Source: an uncultured Clostridia bacterium (lineage in GTDB: Bacteria > Bacillota > Clostridia > Christensenellales > UBA1242). Taken from it: a DNA stretch of 64,000 bases. A program made the translations under genes and the position numbers. The DNA is taken from assembly GCA_934754495.1 (NCBI GenBank), contig CAKVHW010000001.1, positions 191,015 through 255,014 of the forward strand, written 5' to 3'. The notes beneath the pieces are model-generated. The model searched no databases. It was not told the DNA's origin and saw only the letters and a program-made list of their open reading frames with translations. This document shows positions 43,339-55,300 of this stretch, one piece after another; the stretch's first letter is position 1, and each line of letters begins with the position of its first letter.

Positions 43339-44724
43339 ATGGAACAAAAAGCAACGATGGACAAAATTGTAAATTTGTGTAAAAACAGAGGCTTGATATT
43401 TCAAGGTAGTGAAATATATGGCGGAATGGGAAACACATGGGATTACGGTCCAGTAGGTGTAGAACTTAAAAACAATATTAAACGTGCATGGTGGAAGCGT
43501 TTTGTGCAAGAAAGCAAAAATAGTTATGGGGTAGACGCTGCCATTTTAATGAATGCACGTGTGTGGGATGCAAGTGGTCACACAACATCTTTTTCAGACC
43601 CTAAAATGGATTGTAAAGAATGTAAAACACGTCACAGAGCCGACAACTTAATTGAAAATTATTGTGAAAAACACCATATTGAAGGGGTTGTTGTAGACAA
43701 GATGACCAATGAAGAAATGGAGAAATTTATTGCAGAACATAATGTAAATTGTCCAGTGTGTGGCAAACATAACTTTACCCCAATTAGACAATTTAAACTT
43801 ATGTTTGAAACATCTCGTGGTGTGATTGGTGATGCTCAGGACACAATTTATTTAAGACCCGAAACAGCACAAGGTGAATTTGTAAACTTTTTAAATGTTC
43901 AAAGAAGCATGCGTGCTAAAGTGCCATTTGGAATTGCTCAAATAGGTAAGGCTTTTAGAAACGAAATTACACCTGGCAATTTTATTTTCCGTACTATTGA
44001 ATTTGAACAAATGGAACATCAATGGTTTTGTAAAGAAGGTACTGACCACGAATACTATGAAATATTTAAAAAGAAGGCTTTTGACTTTTTAACAAGTATT
44101 GGTTTTGATAAAGACCATTTGCGTTTTAAAGATCACGACAAACTGGCTCACTATGCTAAGGCTGCTTGTGATATTCAATACTTGTACCCAATGGGTTGGC
44201 AAGAACTTAACGGCATTCACAACCGTACAAATTATGACCTAAGCCGTCACCAAGAATATTCTGGTAAAAGTATGCTGTATATGGACCCAATTACAAACGA
44301 AAAATTTGTTCCATATGTTGTTGAGTATTCAATTGGTGCAGATAGATTAACTCTTGCTGTACTTTGCGAGGCATATGACGAAGAAACATTGGAAGGGGGC
44401 GACACACGTGTTGTTATGCACTTCCACCCAGCAATTGCACCATTTAAAGTTGCAGTTTTGCCACTTCAAAAGAATTTGGGCGAAAAGGCAAACGAAGTGT
44501 ACAACATGCTTTCTAAAAACTTTATGTGCGATTATGACGAAGCCGGCAGTATTGGAAAACGTTATCGCCGTGAAGACGAGATTGGTACACCATATTGTGT
44601 AACAATTGACTTTGATACGCTTGAAAACAACACAGTTACTGTACGTGATCGTGACACAATGCAACAAGAACGTATAAACATTGACGACCTTGTAAAATAC
44701 ATTTCCGAAAAAAGTGCATATTGA
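43339..44724 (+). CDS. glyQS: Glycyl-tRNA synthetase, single-chain (alpha2) type
   Basis: This class II synthetase charges tRNA-Gly. The 461-residue protein is the eukaryote/archaea-like single-chain form: GSEIYGGMGNTWDYGPVGVE at the N-terminus, RPETAQGEFVNF motif, FRNEITPGNF motif 2, a zinc-type CxxC pair, and GADRLTLAVL motif 3 followed by the anticodon-binding domain. Many Gram-positives with this form regulate it by a T-box, as here. AAGGAG precedes the ATG. Confidence 0.97.
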   Translation: MEQKATMDKIVNLCKNRGLIFQGSEIYGGMGNTWDYGPVGVELKNNIKRAWWKRFVQESKNSYGVDAAILMNARVWDASGHTTSFSDPKMDCKECKTRHRADNLIENYCEKHHIEGVVVDKMTNEEMEKFIAEHNVNCPVCGKHNFTPIRQFKLMFETSRGVIGDAQDTIYLRPETAQGEFVNFLNVQRSMRAKVPFGIAQIGKAFRNEITPGNFIFRTIEFEQMEHQWFCKEGTDHEYYEIFKKKAFDFLTSIGFDKDHLRFKDHDKLAHYAKAACDIQYLYPMGWQELNGIHNRTNYDLSRHQEYSGKSMLYMDPITNEKFVPYVVEYSIGADRLTLAVLCEAYDEETLEGGDTRVVMHFHPAIAPFKVAVLPLQKNLGEKANEVYNMLSKNFMCDYDEAGSIGKRYRREDEIGTPYCVTIDFDTLENNTVTVRDRDTMQQERINIDDLVKYISEKSAY

Positions 44725-44750
44725 GTCTTGTTACAACAAGGTGAAATATA

Positions 44751-44780
44751 AAAAAATGGCTAGTTTTAGCCATTTTTTTG
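44751..44780 (+). terminator. glyQS terminator
   Basis: AAAAAATGGCTA and TAGCCATTTTTT form the stem with a GTTT loop. Confidence 0.9.
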
Positions 44781-44870
44781 TTTTTTAAATATTAAAATTG
44801 TTAATTGTTTAGCCTTGTATTTTTTTGCTAAATACCTTTTTAAATATCTTATTTTAAATATCTTAAAATA

Positions 44871-45731
44871 TTATTTTTTAATAGGTTTTATAAATTTAAT
44901 GTGACCAAGCCAAGGAGTGCGTGCTTCTTTGCCTGCAATACACATAAATATCATAACAATTTTGGTGATTGTTGTAAGAATTAGTAGTACAACACCAGCA
45001 ATTAACGAAATCATTAGTACTAGGTTAATCCAAGTGTTGTCGTTTTTAACAATATAACCTACGCAGAATAGTGCAGCGGCTAAAATATCCATAATGAATA
45101 TTTCAAGACCTTCGTTTGCATGATGTCTTACGTAGTTGTTTTTGCCCTTAATAAGTAGTGGAATAAAGAATAAAATGTAAGATAGCCAAGCCACACCTTT
45201 GCCTTCCTTAACTTCTTCATCGGTGGCATTTCTAACATATACTTTTTTCTTAAGTTTTTTGTCTTTTTTACCATTTTTACCTTTTTTATCGGCTTCACCA
45301 ACAACATACATAGGTTGTTCGTTTGCTGGGGCTTCACCTGTTTCATCCATGGTAGGGGTTTGTTGTTCTTCGGTGCTTGCAGTAGGTGCTTCTGCCATTT
45401 CAACAGGCTCAAACCCTTCGCTAGATGTTTCGGTGGCATTAGGGTCAACCACATTGTCGTTGGTAAACATAACTTCGCCCTTATTTTCATCACTTTGAAT
45501 GTCTTTACTTAGTATGTATTCGTCAAGTTTTACTTCTTCTGGTTGCTCTGCTAATTTCTCGGCTTCTTCTTGTTTTTTAATATTTTCTTGTTGTTCGGCA
45601 TGAAGGCGATTAATGTTGTTAATGGCGGCTAAAAGCTTGCTTTTGTTTTCCTTTACCTTAGTAGGTTCACCAAAATCTTCACTGCTAAGTAGCAATCCAC
45701 CCTTAATTAAATCTTCGTTTTTTTGTTCCAT
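44871..45731 (-). CDS. DUF4870/Tic20-like membrane protein with long acidic N-terminus
   Basis: The 286-residue protein has about 165 N-terminal residues that are acidic, Glu/Thr/Pro-rich and probably disordered. A Lys-rich stretch (GKNGKKDKKLKKK) and three membrane helices follow. The membrane part (EGKGVAWLSYILFFIPLL, then NNYVRHHANEGLEIF) matches the DUF4870 pattern. Function is unknown. The charged N-terminal arm suggests interaction with other proteins in the cytosol. Confidence 0.75.
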   Translation of the reverse strand: MEQKNEDLIKGGLLLSSEDFGEPTKVKENKSKLLAAINNINRLHAEQQENIKKQEEAEKLAEQPEEVKLDEYILSKDIQSDENKGEVMFTNDNVVDPNATETSSEGFEPVEMAEAPTASTEEQQTPTMDETGEAPANEQPMYVVGEADKKGKNGKKDKKLKKKVYVRNATDEEVKEGKGVAWLSYILFFIPLLIKGKNNYVRHHANEGLEIFIMDILAAALFCVGYIVKNDNTWINLVLMISLIAGVVLLILTTITKIVMIFMCIAGKEARTPWLGHIKFIKPIKK

Positions 45732-45824
45732 TTTTCAAATCAACCTTTAAAAAAATCATTTTACTTTTCCACATTATATATTATTTGCGTTTTTTTGTAA
45801 AACATTTTAAAGGCAAAAAAAAGA

Positions 45825-45852
45825 AAGCCTAAAAATTTTACTTTTTTGGCTT
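45825..45852 (-). terminator. Terminator overlapping the stop of the small basic protein gene
   Basis: On the minus strand AAGCCAAAAA pairs with TTTTTAGGCTT (one bulge), followed by a T-rich tract. The stem overlaps the stop codon at 45853-45851. Confidence 0.6.
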
Positions 45853-46102
45853 ATCTTTCTCTTGTCATAACAAATTCTTTGTTTTGTCTAATAATTATAT
45901 CAGTTACGGCTCTGGTAACTAATTTTTGGTTTACATTAACCTTGTTTGCAAAATAATTTACAATTGGGTTTTTAGGTAAAACATTTTTGATTATTGCCTT
46001 GCGATTATCGTGTTTGCTAGGCTTGTTTACGTTGTGTAACCCATTAATGTAATAGCCAATCTTAGACACTTTGTTACGTCTGTCTAACTTTTCGTTGCCC
46101 AT
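45851..46102 (-). CDS. Small basic protein of unknown function
   Basis: An 83-residue, Lys/Arg/Asn-rich protein with no Cys and no membrane segment. The ATG at 46102 has GAGAGGG 5 nt upstream, a far better start than Met codons further out. The composition fits a nucleic-acid-binding protein, but no motif is recognised. It diverges from the giant surface protein gene. Confidence 0.6.
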   Translation of the reverse strand: MGNEKLDRRNKVSKIGYYINGLHNVNKPSKHDNRKAIIKNVLPKNPIVNYFANKVNVNQKLVTRAVTDIIIRQNKEFVMTRER

Positions 46103-46211
46103 CTTTTCCCTCTCTAAAAGTTCTAACATTTTTATTATATATGTTTTTTTCACATTGTCAATACCTACCAAATAAAATTTTTGTCTTATTATTAATTTTA
46201 TGCGAATTAAT

Positions 46212-46240
46212 TTGACTAATTTTACATATTTTGATAAATT
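46212..46240 (+). promoter_or_regulatory. Promoter of the giant surface protein gene
   Basis: TTGACT (46212-46217), 17-nt spacer, TAAATT (46235-46240). The leader is about 97 nt. Confidence 0.7.
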
Positions 46241-46278
46241 ATTTATAAAAATAAATAAAACATGATTTTTTAATCTGC

Positions 46279-46315
46279 ATTTGCTTTAACTCAATCTACT
46301 TTTGTTAAAGCAAAT
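46279..46315 (+). promoter_or_regulatory. Stem-loop in the leader of the giant surface protein gene
   Basis: ATTTGCTTTAAC (46279-46290) and GTTAAAGCAAAT (46304-46315) are a perfect 12-bp stem with a 13-nt loop, followed by TTTTATT. It could be an attenuator, a regulator binding site or an mRNA stabiliser. Confidence 0.65.
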
Positions 46316-46344
46316 TTTATTGATTAAAGTCAAAAGGAAAACAA

Positions 46345-49300
46345 ATGAAAAACGGAAAAAAACTTTTATCATTTATTTTAATTGCTCTTAGCAGTGTTTT
46401 TTGCATCGGCTCGCTTAACCTAAAACCAAGCGCACCATCATATGCTGCCAACACAACTAAAGTAGCAAAAATATATACGGGAAACTCTTTAAAAGAAGGG
46501 GATATTATTGATTATGGTGAATATCCGCAAACTTTTGTTGCAGGTGGATATGATTATGTTAAAAACGACATGTCAACATATCTATCCAGTTCGTTATCCG
46601 ATAATCCAGATTTTGCAACAAATGGATATTATGTGGTAAAAAAAGCATTTAGCGACCTTAAGGTGGGAGATAAGGTATATCTTATGGATATCGCTGGCAC
46701 CTATGATGAAAAATATCCATATGCTGAGTATAGAGATGGTGTTTATAAAACTGGTTCATCGCTATATGGCTCTAAAAATGACCCAAGAAAATATGTAGAC
46801 GATGTGCAAACAGGTACATATAATAGTAAGGATACCTATAAGCAGGTGGCAACAAAACTAACAAGTGCTGAATCTGGTAATGTACAAAGCACTGTTAAAT
46901 ATAACTCCAATTCTACAAAGTATATGTTTAAGGTAGAACCTCTTAGGTGGAGAATTACATATAAGAGTGGAAGTGTTTTAACTCTTGTTTGTATGACAAT
47001 TGTAGATGCTATGGATTTCAACTTGTTTGATAGTAATGGTAACAATTGGACTTATAGTTATATTCGTAACTGGTTAAATGGCGGTTCTGGTTATTCTCAT
47101 CAAAAAGTTGGTGTTGCATATAATGTTGAAAATAGTACGAGTGGAGATAGGATCAAGAGGTACAATTGGTTTGACTGGGGTGATTATGGGTTTGGTAATA
47201 GCACCAGTTATTCTGAGGGTTCAAGAAATTCTATTTTAAAAGATTCTAGCAATTTGTATAACAAGGGTTCGTTCTATCTAAGGGCTTTTTCTTCAAGTGA
47301 AAGAAATTATATTTTAAAACAAAGTAGGCAGGCTGCAGGTAGTTGGCCGGGAACGTCAGGCAATAATTATCCAATTTCATATTCGAGTGGCACAGAGAAA
47401 GGGACTAATGATCCGAGAGCTAGAATTACTGTTGATGATTATATTACATTGGTTACTTCATATATTGGTCTAGGTGGAACTAATTGGGCTAATAACGATT
47501 TTTATCTTGATAATTATTCTGATTATGCAGTGGCAAATGGTTTTGTGGACAATTTTGAATACAATGGTGAAATTAATAGTGTCTCAAGAAAGCGTACAGG
47601 TAATTACGGATATATTTGGACAATGTTTGCTGACACATTGGATGTAGGTACACAATATCCAGTTTATGATATTAATAATGCTGTATGTGTTCATAATCTA
47701 AGACATGCATTACAAATTAATACGAAAAATTATACAAAGAGTACCTCATATTCAACCACGCAGTTTTGGTATTTTGGGGGAAGTTATTCTGGGGTAAATA
47801 TTGATGATCAAGGTCTTGGTAAAGTCAACTCTATGGACCAATCATATGGTGTTGTTCCACAAATTAAAATTGATACACAATCTATTGATTATATTAGCAG
47901 AATTGATGATGATGGTCTAACGACAACTGGTTCTGAAAATAACATAGTTTCAAATAATTCTGGTACTAATAGACAATTTGTATTAGGCGAATTTACTTAC
48001 GATTTCAAGAATCAAGACAATGGTAGTGGTCAACCACAAACTCCTATTAAAATGGATTTAACCACAGCAACAAAAACTTCAACTGGTTATCATGTTACAG
48101 CTTACATTAAAGAAGGTAAAATTGCTGATGATGATTATGTTAAAATAATTATTTCTGGTTCAAAAATTGATACTTCAACATTGATTTACCCAATTTCTAC
48201 TAATATAAGGTATATATATATTAAAGGTAATGAGATAAAGGATAATAAATTTACTTTTGATTTCACTGCTGGAAGTACCACTAGTGTTACAAACCTATAT
48301 GTTTATGCTTTCTATTGCACAAGTGATTTAAAACAAACTTATGGTATTAGAGATGCAAATCAAGAAGGTAGAAATGCTAGCCTTCAATATTCAACCATTA
48401 ATTTTGTAAGACTTTATTCTAACGGAAACGAAGAGTCAAGAACAACACAAGCATTGTTTAAAGGAATGAACTTTACACTTGATAAGGTAGAGATTGGCAA
48501 TGGACAATCTGGTTATTGGTTTACCGATGTTGAAAAAGCAAAAGACTTTGCTAAAAACCCTGATGCTTCTAATGGTTCTACTCCAGAAGGCGGAATTCCT
48601 TGGACTAAGGAAGATGTTGAAAAAGGCTATAAAACAATGACCTTTGATGGTAGTGTAACAACATATTATAGTATTGCTGGTACACTAAGTCATAGTGTAA
48701 ACATAGTAAATGCTGATAGTAGTTATTACTTTAAATACAATGGGAAAAGTATCTATCCAGAAGTAAGTTCTAGTGGCTTCCCAGTTATAGAGAAAGTTTC
48801 TAGTGCTTATAGTACAAAACTTACTATAGTAATTAAATATCCTTATATTAATTCTTATATTCATGAAGACGGAACACTAAAAAAGCCTAGAATTTCGGTC
48901 TTAAAAAAAGACGGGGTTTATGGCGAATGTGAAGCAAGCTGGATAAGTGAATGTACAAAAGTGTTTTTCACTGGCAGTTTTACGGAAATTAAAGAACTTG
49001 AATATACAATAGACTTTAACAATACTGGTAGTTCTGATAATGTAACGTTTAAGGTGTTGGGGCTTGATGGAAATGTAGGCACAAAACCAACTGAAAACAC
49101 TTACAATATCAACTTTAATTACACTGGCGAAGAAAAAGCAAAATTTGGTACAGCCAAAATTGGCGGAGTAGAAAAAGATGTAAATAGTACAACCATTTCT
49201 GGTATTTCTTATGGTAAGAGTGTAACATCAAACTTGAAATTTAACACAGGTTATTATATTCCACCAACAACAAAAAACGGTGAATTAGGTTTAAATGTTC

Positions 49301-52300
49301 CTAAAATGAGCTTTAGCTATGCGGGAATTATTAGAGATAAAAATGGTTACCGTTATGCTGATGGTGCTACATATCCAAACACTAAAGAATATTTTTATGC
49401 TGGACAACGCATAAGAATTGATAACACTGGTGCTGGTATCAACTTTGATGGTAATGAAAACCGCCAGTATTACGTAACCTATACAAGTACAACAGCTGGC
49501 GTCACTGGTTTAACCGGTTTGGGGCTAACGAAAGATGTTGATGGTTCGTACATGTACATTAATAATAATGATGAAAAGGCCAACGGTTTTATCTTCAAAC
49601 CTGTATATAGTGTTTATATTAATGGTGCAACAACTCCAATTGTAATAGATTCTACAACGCTAGAAGCTACTGGTGATACATACACAATTCAATCAAATGG
49701 CATTAATGCTTATGTGCTAAAAGTGCTTAATAAGGATAGTGTATCATTTACTAAAGCAAATGATTCTGGTAGTACTGTTGTTAGTGAAGCTGTTTATCAT
49801 TTCCCAAGTATCAAAATTAGTACTTTTATGGATGAAGTTGCAAAGACAAGTTTAGGTGGTAATGAATACACTGCTGTTGTTAAGGTACAATATGCTGTAT
49901 TCGCAGTAACAAGTAGCGAAGGTGTTACAAAAGAAATGATCCTAAATAATCGTGTTGGTGATGCTAATACATTTGCTAAATTTGACACTTCTTCACTTTA
50001 CAATTATGTGCTAGAATATGAGCCAAGTGAAGGCAATATAAATAGATATGAATTGACTATCACATCTTCAACAACTAAATATTACAATCCTTGGGTTGAA
50101 TATGTTAAAGATGTTGTTATTGAAGTAAATGGTAATCAATTTGCCGAAAACAACAACTTTAAGTCTTTTAAAGGAAAAGATATATGGACAGATAGTTTCT
50201 CAACAGGTAGAAATGGTGATGCTTGGAATGGCAGCAAAATGTGGTTCTATTCTGATGGAGAAAAAATCATTCAACTTACAAGTTTTAATATGAATGGTAT
50301 TCCAATGTATGGTTCATCAATTGCCGATCTTGATGCCTATGGATTGGGAACAATTACAATTAATGGAAAAGAGTACGAAGTATTCTCAATTGATGGCGTT
50401 GATATTAAAATTAAATACAACGTAAATACTAATGCAATTGATATTGATTATACATTTGACTTTGTTGCAAGCAATATTCAATTTGGCTTTAGCGGTGTTT
50501 CAGAATATGACTATTCAGTTAAGTTTATTTCTACTGCTAATGGCAAATCTGGTTCGGCAGCATCATATGCTGAAGGTCAAGAACTTATTGTAAACAACAA
50601 GAGTAGTGAATTAAAATACAAAGAAACAAAATACCCAGTTGGCACATCATTTGATTTCACATCAATCCCTAACTTACGTAGTTATGTTAATGGTTATATT
50701 AATGGCGAAAGTGTAATGGTGTTTACACCAATTACAATTGGCAGTATGGATTATTACCTATGCTCAGGTGGTGACGGCTGGACAATTGAATCAAATAATG
50801 GTTCGTATATTGAATACACTGTAATTTATGGTGGCGATGAATTAATTGCTTATAAATTAGTAAACGGCAGTGATTCTGTATACATTCAAAAACCTAAAAA
50901 TACTGCATCTTTCTTAGGTTCTGCAAAAGAACTTGTAGGTTTCGAACTTGCAAATTCTGCAGATGCAACAAAATTAGTTGATGTAGACGGCAAGCAAATT
51001 GTTGCTGCTGGCAAAACAACCGATAATCGTTCGTATTATACATTTACACAAATCTTGAATACAACATACGTGTTTAGTGATACCTTCTCAAGCATAACAT
51101 TCATTGCTGTGTACGATACATGTAGTATTAATGTTAAGATTGATGGTTGGGCAGCAGGTAGAGAAGAATACAACCTTATTGAAGAATACTTGTTGAAAAA
51201 TCCAACTGAAGTAGATGCATTTAAGGTTGTTAAAACATACGATGCTGAAGGTAATTTAAGAAATACTGATTATTACCTAAAAGACACATTATACAACACA
51301 GTAATTACAAACGAACAAGTTTCGGCTACTGGCAGTTTGGTGACTTTTGCTCAAAATTTTGCTAATGCTAATGGGCAAATTACTAAAGACTACGGCACAT
51401 TTAAAGGTTTCTTTAGAAGAACATATGGTGCCATAGAAATGGCTGTAAGTGCAGGCTTATTATACAAAGAAGGCACAAACTACCTTGTAAATGCAAGTAG
51501 TTATCTTCCAGTTACACTTAACGGTGTAGTTATGTATGTTAGAAACAACGATGGCGAAGCCAACTACAATTCTACCATATATCAAGTTGTACTTGATTAT
51601 GATGGCTTTGTTAGCGATGTTACTGCTTACGAACTATTCACTTCTGGTGAAGCAGGCGAAGGCGGAACTAGATTTAAATCTAACAACGTTGAACTAGTTA
51701 CTTTATTTGAAGTAAAACTATATTCGGTTATTTCTAAATTTACAGAAAAACAACTTAATGCACTTATTGCAAACGTAAACAATGTTAGCACAGTGCTTTC
51801 AGGTGTTGTTACTGGTCAAAACCTACAATTAACTTACACACTTCAAGATGCTTATACACACACAGATTTGTCAACTCAATTTAGAGTTACAGTTGGTGGC
51901 ACGGCTCTTAATATGGTAAGTTATACCATAGATGAAAATGGCGAAATGAAGTTCACTGATGGCGGTTATGCACTTGTTATTGACGGAAATCAATACAAAG
52001 TTGTAATTGCAGCACAATCAGTTGTTGCAAATATTGAAGTTAGTTTGAAAAAGACTGGTGAATCAGACTTTGAATTTGTTGCTAACAAATACGATATTGT
52101 TGTTAATGACCCTACATTAACAAAGGTAAATAATAGTGGAATTTCATATAATCTTGGTGCGTTTAGTGGAGAAGTTACAAGTGGTGTAGTTTCAAAACAA
52201 ACATACGGCAATACTACAACAATCACATTTACTATTGACAATGCATTCAAAACAAGCGGTTATAAATTTAATGTGTTTGTTGCTCAAGATGATGAAGAAA

Positions 52301-55300
52301 CTCCTATTGAATCTGCTGAATGGGTTAGCGGAAAGCTATCTCTAGCAAGTGGTAGAACAATCATTGGCGGTATTACATTCGTTGTATATTCTTCAGGTCA
52401 AGTTTACTCTATTAAAATCGAAAGCGGTGTTACTAGAGCAATTAGATTTGAGTTTGACGAAGAATGCATTAATGATATTTCATTCAAACAATATTCCCCA
52501 ATTCACACAACAGTTGCTGGTGTAGATTACTCTACCAACACAACTGATGACAAATTACAAAAGGCTCCAGACGGAAAAGACAACATTGCTAAAACTGTTT
52601 ATGCATCTACATTTGTTTATGGCAGTGAAAATATTGCCGTAACAAGAGATGGCAAACTTGCAAACAACGATAGAGCACGTATGCTTTATGGTGACAAAAT
52701 TAAATATACAGTAGCACTTACTGATGGTTATACCGATGGCTTCGTTGTATTTAACATTAATAATAGTTATATAATTCCATTTGGAAAACTTACTCGTTTA
52801 AGTGAAACAAATAAAGACCTTGTTCTAAACAATGGTAGAGGCACAAGCGTTACAATCAATATTACAAGCATTACATCTAATGCAATTACTTACACAATTG
52901 GTAGTGACGCAACTACAAGTGTTACAATTACTAAGGATTCTGAAACAGAATACACAATTACACAGAGATCGCAAATTGCAAAACTTACAATTGCAGATGG
53001 AACTTATACACTTTCATTTAGTGCAAACTTTGCTGAAAAGGGTGATAGCAATCTACTTGTGTATGCCGAACAATACAAACTTACTTCTGCTAGTGGAAAT
53101 GACGTAACAGTTAATAGCAGAAATAGATACACTGAAGATCTTAAAAAATTGATTATTGCTGATGACCAACCAAACGAATGGCAATTCAATGATGTTAAAA
53201 TTAGCAATAGCAACCAACAAACTACTGCATCTTATGGTGACTATGTTGCATTAAAATTCAAACCAAGTACAACTTATACACATAATCTTCCAGTGTTTAG
53301 CAATGGTACAACATTATTTTACATTGCAGGCATGGGTGTGGATTATTCAGAACATGGTGTTACATTCTATGACAATCACTATTACCTAAATCGTAATAAT
53401 GACGGAGATTATGTTTATAGAATTGACAAAACCTTTAACACAACTGGTTTGTCATCTGCAACATACACATTGTCTTATTACAATCCACAAGGTGTACTAT
53501 TACTAAAAATCACAATTAATGCAAATCTATTTAAAGGCTTTGATGATTATTATCAAGACTTTACAATTGGTGAATGCGAAAAATTCGAACCAGGTACAAC
53601 TTATACATTTGAATATCTTGTAAAATCTGGTAACGATTCTATTCAAGATGGCAACACTAATTACGAACTTAATAAATACACTGTTGCATTTGTTAAGAGG
53701 GTGTTAGTTGATGTTAGTAAGAATAAATATGAAAACCGTGGAACAGTAAAATATGCTGAAGCTGGTGTAACTAAAGCATATATTGTTAAGGTTACTTACA
53801 ATCAAACATTTGTAAATCCTTTCTCATTAGGTATTTCAAACTTCGGACAAGAAGAAGGATATACTTATAGTAATGAGGATAAATGGTATGACTTTACTAA
53901 TGGTAATTATACTGAATACATGTTTAGTGGAAATACTTCACAAAGTGTTACTGGACACATGGTTTTAAGTGCTACATATACCGAAAACATTTATAATATG
54001 GTATTTGCTAAACCATCACAAAATACTGGTGACTACAAAGAATATGGTGTATTAAGATCTAATCTTACTGCCGACCATGTATTTAATAATAAAGGTGATA
54101 TTAACCTTAACTTTACAGAAAATACCATAACATATAAAATTTACCATTCTAAGGTAAAAGGCTTATCATTTGGTTTCTATGTATATGCTGGCTATGACCA
54201 AACATTACCAATCTTCAATATTGGTTATAATGGAAAAGTAATTAAAATTTATATGCCAGGCGACACAAATGCTGGCGAACCTGATGAAAAGGGTGTTTAT
54301 AGTTATACTTGCGATGGCATTATAATTACAGTTACACCTACATCTGATAGCACGGGTGCATTCTATAATTACACTTATGCTGGAAAACAATTCTTAAGCC
54401 TAAGAGTAATTAAAAATGCAGATGTTGCTAGAGAACTTAACCCTAAGAATTCTAGTTATGCAAACAATGCTCTTTCTACTTACTACAATATTTGGTTTAC
54501 AACCGAAATTTTGGGCATGACTGATAATAGTAGTGTTAATATTAGTGTGGAAGGATTTAGTGAACTTAATAAATATTCACTTACTCTTAAAGGCATGAAT
54601 ATGGAAGTTGTAGGCGAGAAAAACCATAACCTTGCCAATGACTATTCTGATTACACAACAACTGACTACACTAAGGTTTACACACATGGTGCAACCCTAG
54701 AAAAATTACCTACCATTGAAGTTGCTCGTGGTTATAAATTTGCTAATTGGGGTCTTGATGATAAATTCGAAAAGACTACAGCATACCCTTATACCGCACT
54801 TTACAGCAACACAGTGTTGTATCCAAAATTCACTGTTAATACAAGCAAACTTCAAGTTTATGGCAATGGTGGAATCTTTATTAACGACCAAAAAGCAAGT
54901 GCACTTACAATTGCTGGTATTACAATTGGTAGCATCAGATTTGGTGATGGCACAATTGCAGAAAAAACTGTAAGTTATACTGACGAAACAGTATTCAGAG
55001 TTACTATTAATCGTCAATATACTAAAAACGAATTTAAGTTTAGTCTTCGTTCTTCTGGTAATGCCCCTGTAGATAATAATGTTGTACTTAATGTATCAGA
55101 ACCTGAAAAAAATAAACAAAACGATGGCTATGAATATGTTTATACAATTACTGTAAAATATTTTGATTCAAATCAAAGAGCATATTTGCAAGTTGAAAAT
55201 GACAATGTTGTAAGCAATAGATACACACTTCAATTCTATGTTCCTACTGCTATCGATTACGAAACAATGGGAGTTACAATTGACAAACTTTCTGGCGGTG

